64,000 bases of DNA from Chloroflexota bacterium (GTDB taxonomy: Bacteria > Chloroflexota > Anaerolineae > Aggregatilineales > J027): contig JABFGB010000023.1 of NCBI GenBank assembly GCA_013112715.1, positions 1 through 64,000 of the forward strand, written 5' to 3'. The notes under the pieces are model-generated. The model was given only the letters and a program-made list of their open reading frames with translations. It was not told the DNA's origin and searched no databases. Positions within the stretch are counted from its first letter, which is position 1; each line of letters starts with the position of its first letter. Positions 28,349-37,557 of this stretch are shown one piece after another. Both the position numbers and the translations under genes were made by a program.

Positions 28349-28382
28349 GCCACATCCCCACCTTCAGAAAATCTCGCCTATG

Positions 28383-28416
28383 AGAGCGACGGATATGGGT
28401 CTGCCGCTCTTTTTGT
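28383..28416 (+). terminator. Terminator after ftsK
   Basis: AGAGCG...CGCTCT stem followed by TTTTTGTTT, 35 bases past the ftsK stop and just before the convergent oxidoreductase gene ends. Confidence 0.65.
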
Positions 28417-28419
28417 TTC

Positions 28420-29862
28420 CTATTGGGGTACAGCGACTTCACGCAGTAGGTATTGAACCACATCACGGGCGGAATAGTGGGGTGATCCATCTTTCATAGC
28501 GGCTTTGAGATTAACCAGATCATTGCCGGAGGTCACGATAGAGGCTTCGACATAACCACTGTCTCGGGTTTGTGGGAATCCGGCGGCGGCCCCTAGCCCG
28601 TTACACAAACACACACGCCCTTCCGTATCTTCGACTGCACCGCCCTTGCGCACATAATCGTCAATGGGTTCGGCAGGGCAGCGATAACCAATCTTACCGT
28701 CGGGGCGTTTATAAATCGTCCGCAAAAAGCCCATATCACAAATGCGGTCTCGGACTTCATACACTTCTTGTTCCGACATCGTGTCTTCTAAATCCACCAC
28801 CTTGAAGGGGAATCCGGTGGGGGATGCGACAGCATTGGTACGGACGATGATGTCCTCGTCCAATACCTTATTCAATACCCTTTGTTTATTATGGCTTTCC
28901 ATGCCGGATTCTTCACAATAGGCAAAAGCCGTGCCGACCTGAATACCCGCCGCGCCTTGCTCCAATGCGGTGCGGAGTTGTTCGGGATGCCCAAACCCAC
29001 CGGCTAACCAGAAGGGCAGACCGAGCGCCTTCATTTTTTCAAGATCAACGGTGTCTTTAGTGGTGTAAATCGGTTCGCCGAATTCATTGTAGCTTACCGT
29101 TCCGCGTGGAGGGGCGTTGTGTCCACCTGCGATATGTCCTTCAATCACAAAACCCTGAATACTGCCTTCGCTCCGTTTGAGCAGGGCTTGGGCCAATACC
29201 AATGATGAAATAATGGGCAGGAAGGCGGGGCGTTTGAGGGATCCCATCTGTTCGCCGATGCCGGGGAATAATTCTTCGGGATGCAGGTGGATGCGATAAT
29301 CGTCCTCGGCTGTCGCCCCGACTACATCTACCCGATAGCTGACCGATTCATGATTCACCAAACGGTCTAAGACACCCGCGACCTGCATGGGGATGCCTGC
29401 ACCCATCAACACATAATCTACTCCTGCCAACATCGCGCCATAGAGGGAGGCTAGGTTGGGAAGCTGCACTTTTTCCAAAAGATTGATACCTACCACCCCA
29501 TCATGACCCTCTTTTGCCAAAAAAACTTCGACAAAATTGGCAATTATGGTGAGGATGTCGAGGGCTTTGGTCGGTTTTAGGCTGTAGGCGGGTATGTTGA
29601 GATAAGGTGTATCCGGTGCTTTGCCCCCTTCAACATAATAAGTGTTCAAAATATGCTCAACCGGGGCCTGAAATGGGAAATGGGCAAGGGCGCGACGCAT
29701 ATGTCCTCCTTCATCGCCTTCCATGAGACGGGAGACGAGGATGCGGCTCATGCCCGTACCGGAAACTACGCCAAGCTGTCCTGCTTGGGAAACCGTTTTG
29801 GCAAGGCGCCAATTGGAAATAGCGACACCCATTCCACCTTGAATAATCATCGGCAATGTCAT
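28420..29862 (-). CDS. Nitronate monooxygenase / flavin-dependent (YrpB-like) oxidoreductase
   Basis: 480 residues of the 2-nitropropane dioxygenase-like FMN TIM-barrel family. The N-terminal PMIIQGGMGV, the GTGMSR turn, GHIAGGHNAPP, the LAGGFGHPEQL phosphate-binding loop and GIQVGTAFAYCEESGM are all present. About 100 extra C-terminal residues include several cysteines (CLCNG). It could be a nitronate monooxygenase or an enoyl-reductase-like enzyme, and I cannot decide which. The ATG at 29862 has an AGAAGGTG site. An ATG at 29883 is an alternative. Confidence 0.82.
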   Translation of the reverse strand: MTLPMIIQGGMGVAISNWRLAKTVSQAGQLGVVSGTGMSRILVSRLMEGDEGGHMRRALAHFPFQAPVEHILNTYYVEGGKAPDTPYLNIPAYSLKPTKALDILTIIANFVEVFLAKEGHDGVVGINLLEKVQLPNLASLYGAMLAGVDYVLMGAGIPMQVAGVLDRLVNHESVSYRVDVVGATAEDDYRIHLHPEELFPGIGEQMGSLKRPAFLPIISSLVLAQALLKRSEGSIQGFVIEGHIAGGHNAPPRGTVSYNEFGEPIYTTKDTVDLEKMKALGLPFWLAGGFGHPEQLRTALEQGAAGIQVGTAFAYCEESGMESHNKQRVLNKVLDEDIIVRTNAVASPTGFPFKVVDLEDTMSEQEVYEVRDRICDMGFLRTIYKRPDGKIGYRCPAEPIDDYVRKGGAVEDTEGRVCLCNGLGAAAGFPQTRDSGYVEASIVTSGNDLVNLKAAMKDGSPHYSARDVVQYLLREVAVPQ

Positions 29863-30171
29863 TATCGAATTCACCTTCTGCAAACTAGATTTGATGTGTG
29901 GATTAGACCCTATCAGCTTAGTACAATTTTAAGCGGTCTAATATGCCAAAAGTCATGTTTTTGGGAATAAACCCGTCTCTTTTTGCGACTAAGGCTAACT
30001 GAGTCTTACGCCCATAAAGTTCGTTTAATTCCGACTGCTGGCCCCGTCATAAGCCGAAGATGATGCAGTGGAGCAGTGAGGGGAAGGGGATTGCAGAATG
30101 TTCTATAAGCAACCTTATCGGCTACAGAATAGGAACACCCAACATCCCCTTTAGTTTCTAGGTGAGGTGAA
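29863..30171. other. Intergenic region, nothing recognised
   Basis: About 309 bases between two minus-strand genes. I see no complete gene. The minus strand keeps one frame open across about 30016-30171, ending in TAA, but it has no family resemblance that I can name. No convincing terminator or RNA fold was found. Confidence 0.4.
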
Positions 30172-31662
30172 TTATGGTCTTGGTTCGATGGTATAACCTT
30201 CTACCCCGTTGCGCTCAATAGATTCGATAAACCAACCTGATTCGCCTGCAGAGCTACCACTGGAGAGTCGGACTTCATACCACGCTTTGTTTTCAATACA
30301 GACTGGCCCGCTGATAACGACAAATTCCGTCCCAACATCAATAAGTTTGATGATATTTGAATTGGTACCAGCCGCATCACGCAAACGTAGTGGGGTCGGG
30401 TCTTCTTTGTCCTCAATGCGACCCTCATCACCCGGACGCAACCGCGAGGGTAGGGCAGGATTACAGGCGGGGAGCGTTGCAGTGGGGGCAATCGTTGGTG
30501 TTAATGTGGGAATATCGGTGGGCAGCCAAACCAGTGGATTTGCTGCAACGGCTTGGGGGCCGTTTTCGGTATCAATCAATTCATTGTCGGGGATAGAAAT
30601 CAATTGGATGGTGTAATTCAGCCAGCTTGCCACCCATAAATTTTCTTGCGCACTGCCGTCTGGCCCAACTACACGGATTGCGATCATGGTCGCTGGAAAT
30701 TCACCTGTATCAATCGTGTTGACCTCAATCCCGCTGATAGCCCGTAAATTCAAAACACTCTTTTCTTTTTCATCCGCGCTCGAAATCCAAATGCGCTCAA
30801 AGGCATAATATAAGTAGACAGGACGATTGGGCAGTTCATCCTGTACCTGCATATCCGCCACTTCCAACTCTTCGGAATCATAAACATCCAATGAATTGTT
30901 GCGGATAATTTTGACACTGCGGTCATAACCCGATACCCACACAAAACGCCCGTCAAAAGCCAGCGAAATTGGAAAATGCAGTTTGGCAGGATCGTCTATA
31001 ATACTAACCACACCAACTTCATTCCCTGTCGCCCCATCGAGTACAGTTAAACTGTCATCAAGGCCGTTGGCAACCCACACGTTAATGCCGTCCCATGTGA
31101 TAGCAGTCGGGAAACGGCCTACGTCGTATGTGCCTATAATTTCGAGGGTATCTGCCACAATCTTCGTCACTGTGCCATTACGTTTGCCATCATGCTGATT
31201 AACCACCCAGATATGAGCAGCGCCGTCGTAGAACAGCGCGATTGGCTTTTGGATGCCTTGTCCAGCGCTAAATTGGGCATTGGATTCCGGCACACCACCA
31301 TTTTCACCGATGCGGGGCAGCCGATAGACCGTGTTATCTTGATAATTCGCCACCCACATATGCGTACCATCCCATGCCAGCGACACAGGTTGATTGCCGA
31401 CGGTGAGTGGGCCTGCGATGGTGTCAATATACGCTCCGTCCGCCGCATTCAAACGGGTAATGGAGTTATCGGCCCAATTCGCAATCCAGACCCATTGACC
31501 ATCAAAGGCCATCGCACGCGGAAAAGCGGTTGTGCTATAGGGCGGTTTGGTCCCATCTTGTGCCATGACCCGCTGTGTAGTGGCTTGAGTCGAAAGCAGG
31601 ATCGGCAAAATGAGCGCCAATAAAATAAATCCGGTCAATACAAGCGGCCAAAATCGCTTCAT
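30172..31662 (-). CDS. Exported YVTN/NHL-type beta-propeller protein with C-terminal SH3-like domain
   Basis: 496 residues. A signal peptide or anchor covers about residues 1-35. Residues 40-370 are propeller repeats (AMAFDGQWVWIANWADNSITRLNA pattern, at least six). A Pro/Thr linker follows (about 385-400), then a C-terminal SH3b-like segment (about 405-490: LRLRDAAGTNSNI...WYEVRL...GW) typical of cell-wall or ligand binding. The function is unknown. The start at 31662 gives good spacing from AAAAGG. A strong extended -10 lies upstream. Confidence 0.78.
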   Translation of the reverse strand: MKRFWPLVLTGFILLALILPILLSTQATTQRVMAQDGTKPPYSTTAFPRAMAFDGQWVWIANWADNSITRLNAADGAYIDTIAGPLTVGNQPVSLAWDGTHMWVANYQDNTVYRLPRIGENGGVPESNAQFSAGQGIQKPIALFYDGAAHIWVVNQHDGKRNGTVTKIVADTLEIIGTYDVGRFPTAITWDGINVWVANGLDDSLTVLDGATGNEVGVVSIIDDPAKLHFPISLAFDGRFVWVSGYDRSVKIIRNNSLDVYDSEELEVADMQVQDELPNRPVYLYYAFERIWISSADEKEKSVLNLRAISGIEVNTIDTGEFPATMIAIRVVGPDGSAQENLWVASWLNYTIQLISIPDNELIDTENGPQAVAANPLVWLPTDIPTLTPTIAPTATLPACNPALPSRLRPGDEGRIEDKEDPTPLRLRDAAGTNSNIIKLIDVGTEFVVISGPVCIENKAWYEVRLSSGSSAGESGWFIESIERNGVEGYTIEPRP

Positions 31663-31704
31663 TGGGGTCATCCTTTTATTTTTTAGACGCTATCGCACAA
31701 GCGA

Positions 31705-31713
31705 ATTATAGCA
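31705..31713 (-). promoter_or_regulatory. Extended -10 promoter for the propeller gene
   Basis: Read on the minus strand, TGC-TATAAT lies 43 bases upstream of the ATG at 31662. It is a consensus extended -10. No good -35 is seen. Confidence 0.6.
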
Positions 31714-31829
31714 CGCCTCGGTTTTTGCATAGTACAACCGCCTCATTGTGTTTTTCGGTGATTATCCTACCCTGATAATTAGTACCCGCTGCTTTGGTTT
31801 GAAAAGTGTTAAAAAACCTTCCGTTTGTA

Positions 31830-31859
31830 TTGACAGGTCGTTGACAATTTCAATACAAT
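31830..31859 (+). promoter_or_regulatory. Sigma-70-type promoter for the 79-residue protein gene
   Basis: A consensus -35 TTGACA (31830-31835), 18-base spacer and -10 TACAAT (31854-31859). The predicted start of transcription is near 31866, about 27 bases before the GTG start. A second TTGACA lies inside the spacer. Confidence 0.75.
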
Positions 31860-31892
31860 TTGGAAATTGTACTGGGACTGGAGGTGTGTGGC

Positions 31893-32132
31893 GTGAGTAT
31901 TCAGGGGCAGAAATCGTATTTTATTCGTGTAACGGACGTGCAGTTATTTAACACACTGTACGCATCGGTGGAATCCAAAAACATGGCTCACCATGTCCGT
32001 ACCAGCCGCAACAGTGGCTACTATGAACTGCACACGCGCAATGCCGTTTTGTGGTCAGATTTGGTGCTATATGGGCAATACATTGCCCAAGCGCAAGGCG
32101 AATTCCTTGAGGCAGGCGAGATCGAGGAATGA
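31893..32132 (+). CDS. Small hypothetical protein, monocistronic
   Basis: 79 residues, soluble, with no recognised domain. It contains an N-terminal beta-like segment (KSYFIRVTD) and a YYELHTRNAVLW core, and ends acidic. The start is GTG at 31893, with GGAGG 8 bases upstream. A TTG at 31860 would begin inside the predicted promoter region. It has its own consensus promoter and a strong terminator, so it is a single-gene unit that is probably well expressed. Confidence 0.7.
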   Translation: MSIQGQKSYFIRVTDVQLFNTLYASVESKNMAHHVRTSRNSGYYELHTRNAVLWSDLVLYGQYIAQAQGEFLEAGEIEE

Positions 32133-32138
32133 GAAATG

Positions 32139-32176
32139 AAAAAGAGGCTGAGGAGATTCACCCAGCCTCTTTTTAT
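32139..32176 (+). terminator. Strong bidirectional terminator
   Basis: AAAGAGGCTG...CAGCCTCTTT forms a perfect 10-bp stem with a 12-base loop. T-tracts on both strands let it serve the 79-residue gene (plus) and the glycosyltransferase operon (minus), whose last stop lies at 32173. Confidence 0.9.
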
Positions 32177-33324
32177 ATTTTGCTCAATCGCTGACCAAAG
32201 ATTTGTTCATACACCCCAATGGTCTCTTTGGCGGCCCGTTCCCATGAAAATTTCGCCGCTTGGCCTAGTCCTTCAATCCGCATTTTTTGTTGGAGCGCCT
32301 CGTCATTTAACACGGTGTCTAATCCCCCAACCATTGAATCTATACTGAGGGGGTCAAAATAATGAGCGACCTCACCGCCTAATTCTGGCAAACTGGAGGA
32401 TTGGCTGCATACCACGGGCGACCCACATGCCATTGCTTCCAAAATCGGCAGGCCAAAACCTTCATAAACGGAGGCCATCACAGTAATCGTCGCCGCACTG
32501 TAAACAGCAGGTAGGTCATCATCGGGAACATAGCCGGGGAAAAGAACATGTTCCCCTGCCTGCAATTCTTTGATTCGTTGGAAGAACGGTTCATATAACC
32601 AGCCCTTGCTGCCGACAACGACCAATTTCAGGTCGGTGTGTTTTTGCCGCAGAATCATCAAGGCTTCGACTAGGCGACTGTAATTTTTACGCGGCTCGAT
32701 TGCTCCGACCACCAACAAAAATTGTTCCGGCAGGTGATATTTTGTCCGTACCTCAGCTATTTTTGCGGGGGTGGGTAGCTGAAAATGGGTATCGGCGGCT
32801 TCATAGACCACTGTGATTTTTTCGCCGGGTGTGCCATAGTGTTCTATCAAGTCGCGTTTGCTGGCTTCGGAGACGGCAATAATCGCATCGGCGCGTTTCA
32901 CAAACAGCGGCATCGCACGGGTCAAGAATACATGATTGAGTCTTTTGTGGTGTTCAGGAAACAATTCAAAAATCAGATCATGCACCGTCATGACGGTTGG
33001 TACTTTAGGTTGCCGATTGAGCGGCATCAGCAGATGCTCCATTGCGTGGAATAGGGTGACGCCGGGGGTCAATTGCCGAAAATCGCGTCCGGTAAGCTGA
33101 CCCATCCACACCGCCATACGCCATGCTTTATAGCCCAGCTTCACCCGTGTGGCAGCCAATTCTGGCAAGCCTTCGATAGGTTTGGTACGACCCTCGATAT
33201 AGTTGTAAAACAGTGCCGGGGGTTTTGCGAGATGGCGAATCAGGGCATGAGTAAGGGATCGGCTGTAGCGCCCCAAGCCCGATGAAACATTCACTCCTGC
33301 CGAGACATCCAAATAGAGTGTCAT
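32173..33324 (-). CDS. Glycosyltransferase family 4 protein
   Basis: A 383-residue GT-B fold enzyme. Visible features are the N-terminal VNVSSGLGRYSR loop, VTVHDLIFELFPEHH, ISEAS-type VSEASKRDL, VVGAIEPRKNY, and the retaining GT4 signature EGFGLPILEAMACGSPVVCS. It probably adds a sugar to a surface polysaccharide or glycolipid from an NDP-sugar. It is the last gene of the operon, and its ATG overlaps the HIT gene stop (ATGA). A paralogue is at 35475. Confidence 0.92.
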   Translation of the reverse strand: MTLYLDVSAGVNVSSGLGRYSRSLTHALIRHLAKPPALFYNYIEGRTKPIEGLPELAATRVKLGYKAWRMAVWMGQLTGRDFRQLTPGVTLFHAMEHLLMPLNRQPKVPTVMTVHDLIFELFPEHHKRLNHVFLTRAMPLFVKRADAIIAVSEASKRDLIEHYGTPGEKITVVYEAADTHFQLPTPAKIAEVRTKYHLPEQFLLVVGAIEPRKNYSRLVEALMILRQKHTDLKLVVVGSKGWLYEPFFQRIKELQAGEHVLFPGYVPDDDLPAVYSAATITVMASVYEGFGLPILEAMACGSPVVCSQSSSLPELGGEVAHYFDPLSIDSMVGGLDTVLNDEALQQKMRIEGLGQAAKFSWERAAKETIGVYEQIFGQRLSKI

Positions 33325-33818
33325 AACCCCCCGATATTGGCGCGTATTTGGTCAGCCATCGCTGCCATTTCTTCCTCGCTCAAATCCAAAATCCCATTAT
33401 TCACACTTAACGCTGCTAACTGCTGATCTTCAAATGGCACGCCCGGCGGCAGTGGGGCGATATGCCAATGAACGTGTTTATTGCCCTGTTGACTCCCCAA
33501 GCTCAAAATATAAACTCGTTCGGCGGGCACGCTTTTTCGCACCGCCTCGCCCATTTGATAGACGACCCGTTGCAGCGCCAAATATTCGTCGGGTGAAAAA
33601 TCGCCCGTGACCATTTCCCGATGCTCTTTGGGGCAGACCAAGATGTAGCCATAGAGCGAGGGGTATTTGTTTAGAAATACGATAGCGATGTCATCTTCAT
33701 AAATCACATGATGCCGATATTCCGGGTTGCCCTTGATAATTTCACATATAAAACAGGGCCGGGTCTGAATTTCCTCTACATAGGTCTTGAAATCGAACGA
33801 TTTTCGCTTGGTTATCAT
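33321..33818 (-). CDS. HIT family protein
   Basis: A 165-residue histidine-triad nucleotide hydrolase/transferase. The triad is H-V-H-W-H (about residues 126-130) after LGSQQGNK. A CxxC-like pair (CFICEI) near the N-terminus is common in zinc-binding HIT proteins. The family includes Ap4A hydrolases and nucleotide phosphorylases. It overlaps both neighbours by 4 bases, so it is translated with glycosyltransferase and nucleotidyltransferase genes, which suggests a role in nucleotide-sugar or dinucleotide clean-up. Confidence 0.9.
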   Translation of the reverse strand: MITKRKSFDFKTYVEEIQTRPCFICEIIKGNPEYRHHVIYEDDIAIVFLNKYPSLYGYILVCPKEHREMVTGDFSPDEYLALQRVVYQMGEAVRKSVPAERVYILSLGSQQGNKHVHWHIAPLPPGVPFEDQQLAALSVNNGILDLSEEEMAAMADQIRANIGGL

Positions 33819-34717
33819 AGTGCCTCACACAAGTCCAAAATAACCCCCACTTTTTCAAGTAGCTCCCCTTTTTGTGTTTCCAAATCATCCCCCAATGCCA
33901 AGATGGGCAATATCTCTTCGGGCTGGAAATCGGCAGCCATGATTTGCCGCAAATGCCGAATCACACCATCGTGATAACCCAATGCCATCGCGGGTTTGCA
34001 TTCTTCGACATCCCCTTCTATGGCATCCTGAATCTGCATAGGTAGGTGCTTCAAATTTTCTAGAAATTCATCGGCACCGACCTTGCCTTTTAGACCAAAA
34101 ACCTCGCAATAGAGCCGCTGCAATTCGGGTTCATCAGCTAATCGTTCTGGTACACGCAGGGCACTGGTCAACAATTTACCCCTTCGCATCCAATAGGCGG
34201 TGATGCCATAATCTGTAGCGACCACCCGTGCCATCAAAATTGCGGTGAGAGCATCGGCATATTGCAGACCCGCTAGACATCCCCGCCCATAGCTGATAAA
34301 CAATTCGGCCCGATGACGCATCCAGCGTTTATGGGCGACCCGGCTGTCAATGACCTTTTTGAGCGAAGTCAATTTGCCCGTCGGATCATAATAAACACGG
34401 CATCCCCACAATGCCTCAAGCAGGCTTATCTCGTCGCCCTCAAGCGTATGAGGCCGCAGCCATGTGTGGTCATCCATTTGAATATCAAGCAGAGTAGCTG
34501 ATTCAATATCGGCTTCCCAATAGATACCCTGCTCCCATCCATCTTCAAAAGCACGTTCGCCGTTGCGATAGACCCACAAATCAACATCTGAGCCTTCCCA
34601 CGTCATGCCGCGCCCAATCGAACCGGTAATCGCTACTGCCACTGTATCGGGACGCTCGGCATACGATTGCGCCTTATTGATGGCGATTTTTTCCAGCACT
34701 TCAATCGGGTTACTCAT
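33815..34717 (-). CDS. Nucleotidyltransferase-domain protein
   Basis: A 300-residue protein with a Pol beta-like nucleotidyltransferase domain. GSIGRGMTWEGSDVDLWV shows the GS...D-x-D motif at about residues 32-47, with a third acid probably in LLDIQMDD. The C-terminal 150 residues are helical and may be a HEPN-like or substrate-binding region. Distant relatives modify antibiotics or proteins. The ATG at 34717 overlaps the preceding stop (ATGA). Upstream in-frame ATGs would run through the neighbouring gene. Confidence 0.75.
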   Translation of the reverse strand: MSNPIEVLEKIAINKAQSYAERPDTVAVAITGSIGRGMTWEGSDVDLWVYRNGERAFEDGWEQGIYWEADIESATLLDIQMDDHTWLRPHTLEGDEISLLEALWGCRVYYDPTGKLTSLKKVIDSRVAHKRWMRHRAELFISYGRGCLAGLQYADALTAILMARVVATDYGITAYWMRRGKLLTSALRVPERLADEPELQRLYCEVFGLKGKVGADEFLENLKHLPMQIQDAIEGDVEECKPAMALGYHDGVIRHLRQIMAADFQPEEILPILALGDDLETQKGELLEKVGVILDLCEAL

Positions 34718-35475
34718 TGCATCTCTCGTACCAGTTTGGGTGTGGGTTGACGGCGATAGCGCAGCACGGTGATCACGAATAAGGGTAGGCGCAGCATCCG
34801 TTTCCAGCGCCACGGCTGGCGAATCAGGCGATACAGCCATTCCAGATACAATTCCTGCATCCATTTGGGCGCACGCGGCACAATCCCGGCCACAAAATCA
34901 AACGCCCCCCCGACTCCCATCGCTATTTTGATATTGGGCAAGTGGTCTCGATGCTGGTCAATCCATAAATCCTGCATCGGCGCACCGTAGGCTACCAATA
35001 AAATTGAAGCTCCACTCTGGTTAATCGCTTTGATACTCGTATCAGCTTCATCAGGGTTCGCTGGATTGACCGTAATTTGTAACCCCGCATAATCCGCTCG
35101 CAATTTTTCGGCGGCTAACTCAGCCACCCCCGGCGCAGCCCCTAGAAAAAATAGGTGCCAGCCTTTTTGTGCGGCTAATTCAGCTAATTTGGGTAAGCTG
35201 TCCGTTCCAGTAACCCGTTGGGGCAGAGCCTGTCCGAGCCATCTGGCGGCTAACAATATCCCAGAACCATCCGCAAGGCAGACATCGGCTTTCTGTAATA
35301 CCTGATAAAAGGCCGGGTGCTGTTGGGCGATCATGACAAATTCGGGGTTGACCGTGCAAATATGGTGTAGCCCGTCGGTTTCATTCACCCATGTTTCGAC
35401 CTGTGCCAGCCACGTCTCAAAGGTATGGGCATCAATCGGCACACCCAAAATACGTAATCGTTCGGAGGGAGTCAT
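34714..35475 (-). CDS. WecG/TagA/CpsF family glycosyltransferase (GT26)
   Basis: 253 residues. The family core is clear: HHICTVNPEFVMIA, ADGSGIL-AAR, RVTGTDSLPKLAE, FLGAAPGVAE, LLVAYGAPMQDLWI and GVGGAFDFVAG-VPRAP-WMQ--LEWLYRL. Members transfer N-acetylmannosaminuronic acid or ManNAc onto a lipid-linked sugar in surface polymer or teichoic acid-type synthesis. The ATG at 35475 overlaps the preceding TAA by one base. Confidence 0.93.
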   Translation of the reverse strand: MTPSERLRILGVPIDAHTFETWLAQVETWVNETDGLHHICTVNPEFVMIAQQHPAFYQVLQKADVCLADGSGILLAARWLGQALPQRVTGTDSLPKLAELAAQKGWHLFFLGAAPGVAELAAEKLRADYAGLQITVNPANPDEADTSIKAINQSGASILLVAYGAPMQDLWIDQHRDHLPNIKIAMGVGGAFDFVAGIVPRAPKWMQELYLEWLYRLIRQPWRWKRMLRLPLFVITVLRYRRQPTPKLVREMQ

Positions 35476-36578
35476 TACTTGCCTGCTGCCTCTTCCAAGA
35501 CCTGCATTGCCTGTTTTGCGGCATTTTCCCAATTAAATTGCTGCGCCTGTATCCGGCCTTTTTCAACTAACTGCCGTCGTAATTCGGAATTTCCAATCAA
35601 CTGCCCGATACCCTGTGCGATTTCATCCGTGTTCAGGGGATTGACCAACACTGCCGCCTCGCCGCCTAATTCGGGAAGGGAAGAGGTATTGGAACACAAG
35701 ACAGGTGTATTGCAGCGCATGGCCTCAATCACGGGAAAACCAAAGCCTTCATAAAGGGATGGGAACACCAATGCCAATGCCCCGCTGTAGAGCGCCGCAA
35801 CATCCTCATCGGCAATGTATCCGGGTAAGATCACCCCTTCGACGCCAGATGTCCATGCGTCTTGATACAGCCAACCCTTTTGACCACCCAACACCAGCAC
35901 CACCTCTTGATTACCCGAAGATGAGCGCCATTTTGCAAACGCCTCGACCAATCGAGCGATATTTTTGCGTGGTTGGAGCGTACCCAAGAAAAATAGGTAC
36001 TGCTCTGGCAGACCATATTTCGCCCGCACCCGTGTTAATTCGTTGGGGTCATGCACCGGGGCGAGACTTTCATCCACACCGGGATAAACCACGCGGATTT
36101 TTTGTTCTGATACCGCATAGTGACTTATTAAGTCGGTTTTAGTCGCCAATGAATCGGCAAGGATGAGTGTAGCGCGGCGGGCACTAAAGCGGGTGGTGGC
36201 ATCCAGATAACGCCGTTCTTTAGGGGGGTGCGCGTCGGGAAAATGGAGGTAGCCGAGGTCATGCACCGTCACGACTGCCTTGCCGGGAAACACAAAGGGC
36301 AGGGTATGGGCGGGTACAAAGGTCACATCGGGCTGGGTGCGCCACAATTCCGTTGCGAACCGCAGATGCGTCCATAGGCGCGGAAATGGAATGATTTTCT
36401 GCTCGAAATTCGATTGCACGGGAAATAAATCAGGCGGCGGCGTATCCCGAAAATATAAGGTTAAACGGTGCTGATTAACCGTTTCGATCCATTGACGAAT
36501 CAGTTGTAGAGCATAATTTTCTGTACCTGTTCGCCGTAATCGGGTGGTTCGGCTGGCATCTACCGCGATATGTACCAT
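35475..36578 (-). CDS. Glycosyltransferase family 4 protein
   Basis: A 367-residue retaining GT-B enzyme. Features are DASRTTRLRRTGTENYA at the N-terminus, VTVHDLGYLHFPDAHP, LGTLQPRKNI and EGFGFPVIEAMRCNTPVLCS. It is similar in layout to the paralogue at 32173. It starts 4 bases after the membrane-protein gene stop, so the set from 37488 down to 32173 is one tight operon, probably for a surface glycan. Confidence 0.92.
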   Translation of the reverse strand: MVHIAVDASRTTRLRRTGTENYALQLIRQWIETVNQHRLTLYFRDTPPPDLFPVQSNFEQKIIPFPRLWTHLRFATELWRTQPDVTFVPAHTLPFVFPGKAVVTVHDLGYLHFPDAHPPKERRYLDATTRFSARRATLILADSLATKTDLISHYAVSEQKIRVVYPGVDESLAPVHDPNELTRVRAKYGLPEQYLFFLGTLQPRKNIARLVEAFAKWRSSSGNQEVVLVLGGQKGWLYQDAWTSGVEGVILPGYIADEDVAALYSGALALVFPSLYEGFGFPVIEAMRCNTPVLCSNTSSLPELGGEAAVLVNPLNTDEIAQGIGQLIGNSELRRQLVEKGRIQAQQFNWENAAKQAMQVLEEAAGK

Positions 36579-36582
36579 ACAG

Positions 36583-37488
36583 CTATCGCTTTTGGAAAGC
36601 CGCCGGGAACAATAACAAACCAACTACCGCGACGATCAAAGGCCAAAAATCCTTGACAGCATCGGTCACATCTGACCCGATGACATCCAGCGTTATCAAA
36701 AAGGCGACCCCACTGGCGAACATCAAAATAATGCCGGGAAAGACCAATCCTGCTTGGTGATTGCGCTCAAACAGGAACGTGATGAAAAACGCCGCACCGA
36801 CGCCTGCGATGGTGAGGGGCCAAAATTCATCTAATGGGAATTTATCTTCACGCAGGACATTGAGCGCCACGACGCCACCCCAAATCAGTAGCACAATCCC
36901 GACAAAAAATAGGCCACGCTGCCGTCTGCCGGATTCAAAAAATCGAAAGACGGTAGTCAGCACAAACGATCCTAACAAAATGATGATCGCCGCGCCCGCT
37001 GTGATTTCGAGTTCCTCAACAAAATTTTCAGCTAACAACAGGCTGCCTAACCCAATTAACCCGAAGGCCAGCGGCGCAATCGCCAAACGTCCGGGGCGCT
37101 GCTGGCGAATGAGTTCGGGTTGGATTTCGCGTATACGGTCACGTTCTTCGGCTGTCCGTTCCGATGGCTGGCGCACACGACGACGACGGGTTTCGGTTGG
37201 GGGTGTTTGGGTTTCTTCACCGGGGCGCACAATCGGCGGAATGTCATCGGCTCGTAGCGTTTCATCATAAAGCTCATCCGGGCCAGCCGGAATTGGTTCG
37301 ACCCCTTCCCATCTGTGCTGTTCTTGGGAATCGGGCATGGTGAACTGCTGGGTGGTCTGCCCGACCATTGTTTCAGCAGCAGAGGGGGATGGCTCATCCG
37401 TGATGGATTCATCAAAGGGTTCATCAAACCCGTTGTCGTCAAATTCGTCTGGAATATAGTCGTCGTGAGGGCGTGGGTTTTCTGACAT
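36583..37488 (-). CDS. Membrane protein with acidic N-terminal tail
   Basis: 301 residues. About 140 N-terminal residues are acidic and Pro/Thr-rich and predicted disordered (DDYIPDEFDDNGFDEPFDE). A basic patch (RRRRVRQ) follows, then six hydrophobic segments in three similar hairpin-like units (PLAFGLIGLGSLLL, FWPLTIAGVGAAFF, FWPLIVAVVGLLLF). The FWPL repeats resemble LiaI/LiaF-like membrane domains. The function is unknown. It opens the glycosyltransferase operon, with AAGGCGG just upstream of the ATG. Confidence 0.7.
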   Translation of the reverse strand: MSENPRPHDDYIPDEFDDNGFDEPFDESITDEPSPSAAETMVGQTTQQFTMPDSQEQHRWEGVEPIPAGPDELYDETLRADDIPPIVRPGEETQTPPTETRRRRVRQPSERTAEERDRIREIQPELIRQQRPGRLAIAPLAFGLIGLGSLLLAENFVEELEITAGAAIIILLGSFVLTTVFRFFESGRRQRGLFFVGIVLLIWGGVVALNVLREDKFPLDEFWPLTIAGVGAAFFITFLFERNHQAGLVFPGIILMFASGVAFLITLDVIGSDVTDAVKDFWPLIVAVVGLLLFPAAFQKR

Positions 37489-37557
37489 GGCCGCCTTTTC
37501 ACCAATCGTTGAATTTCTCAAGTCGTCGCTTATTCTACCTGAGAGGGCGATGCGGTG

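Noticed and set aside
29863-30171. RNA gene or transposase remnant
   Set aside because: Neither a recognised RNA fold nor a transposase motif could be supported by eye. A covariance-model and a translated search would decide.
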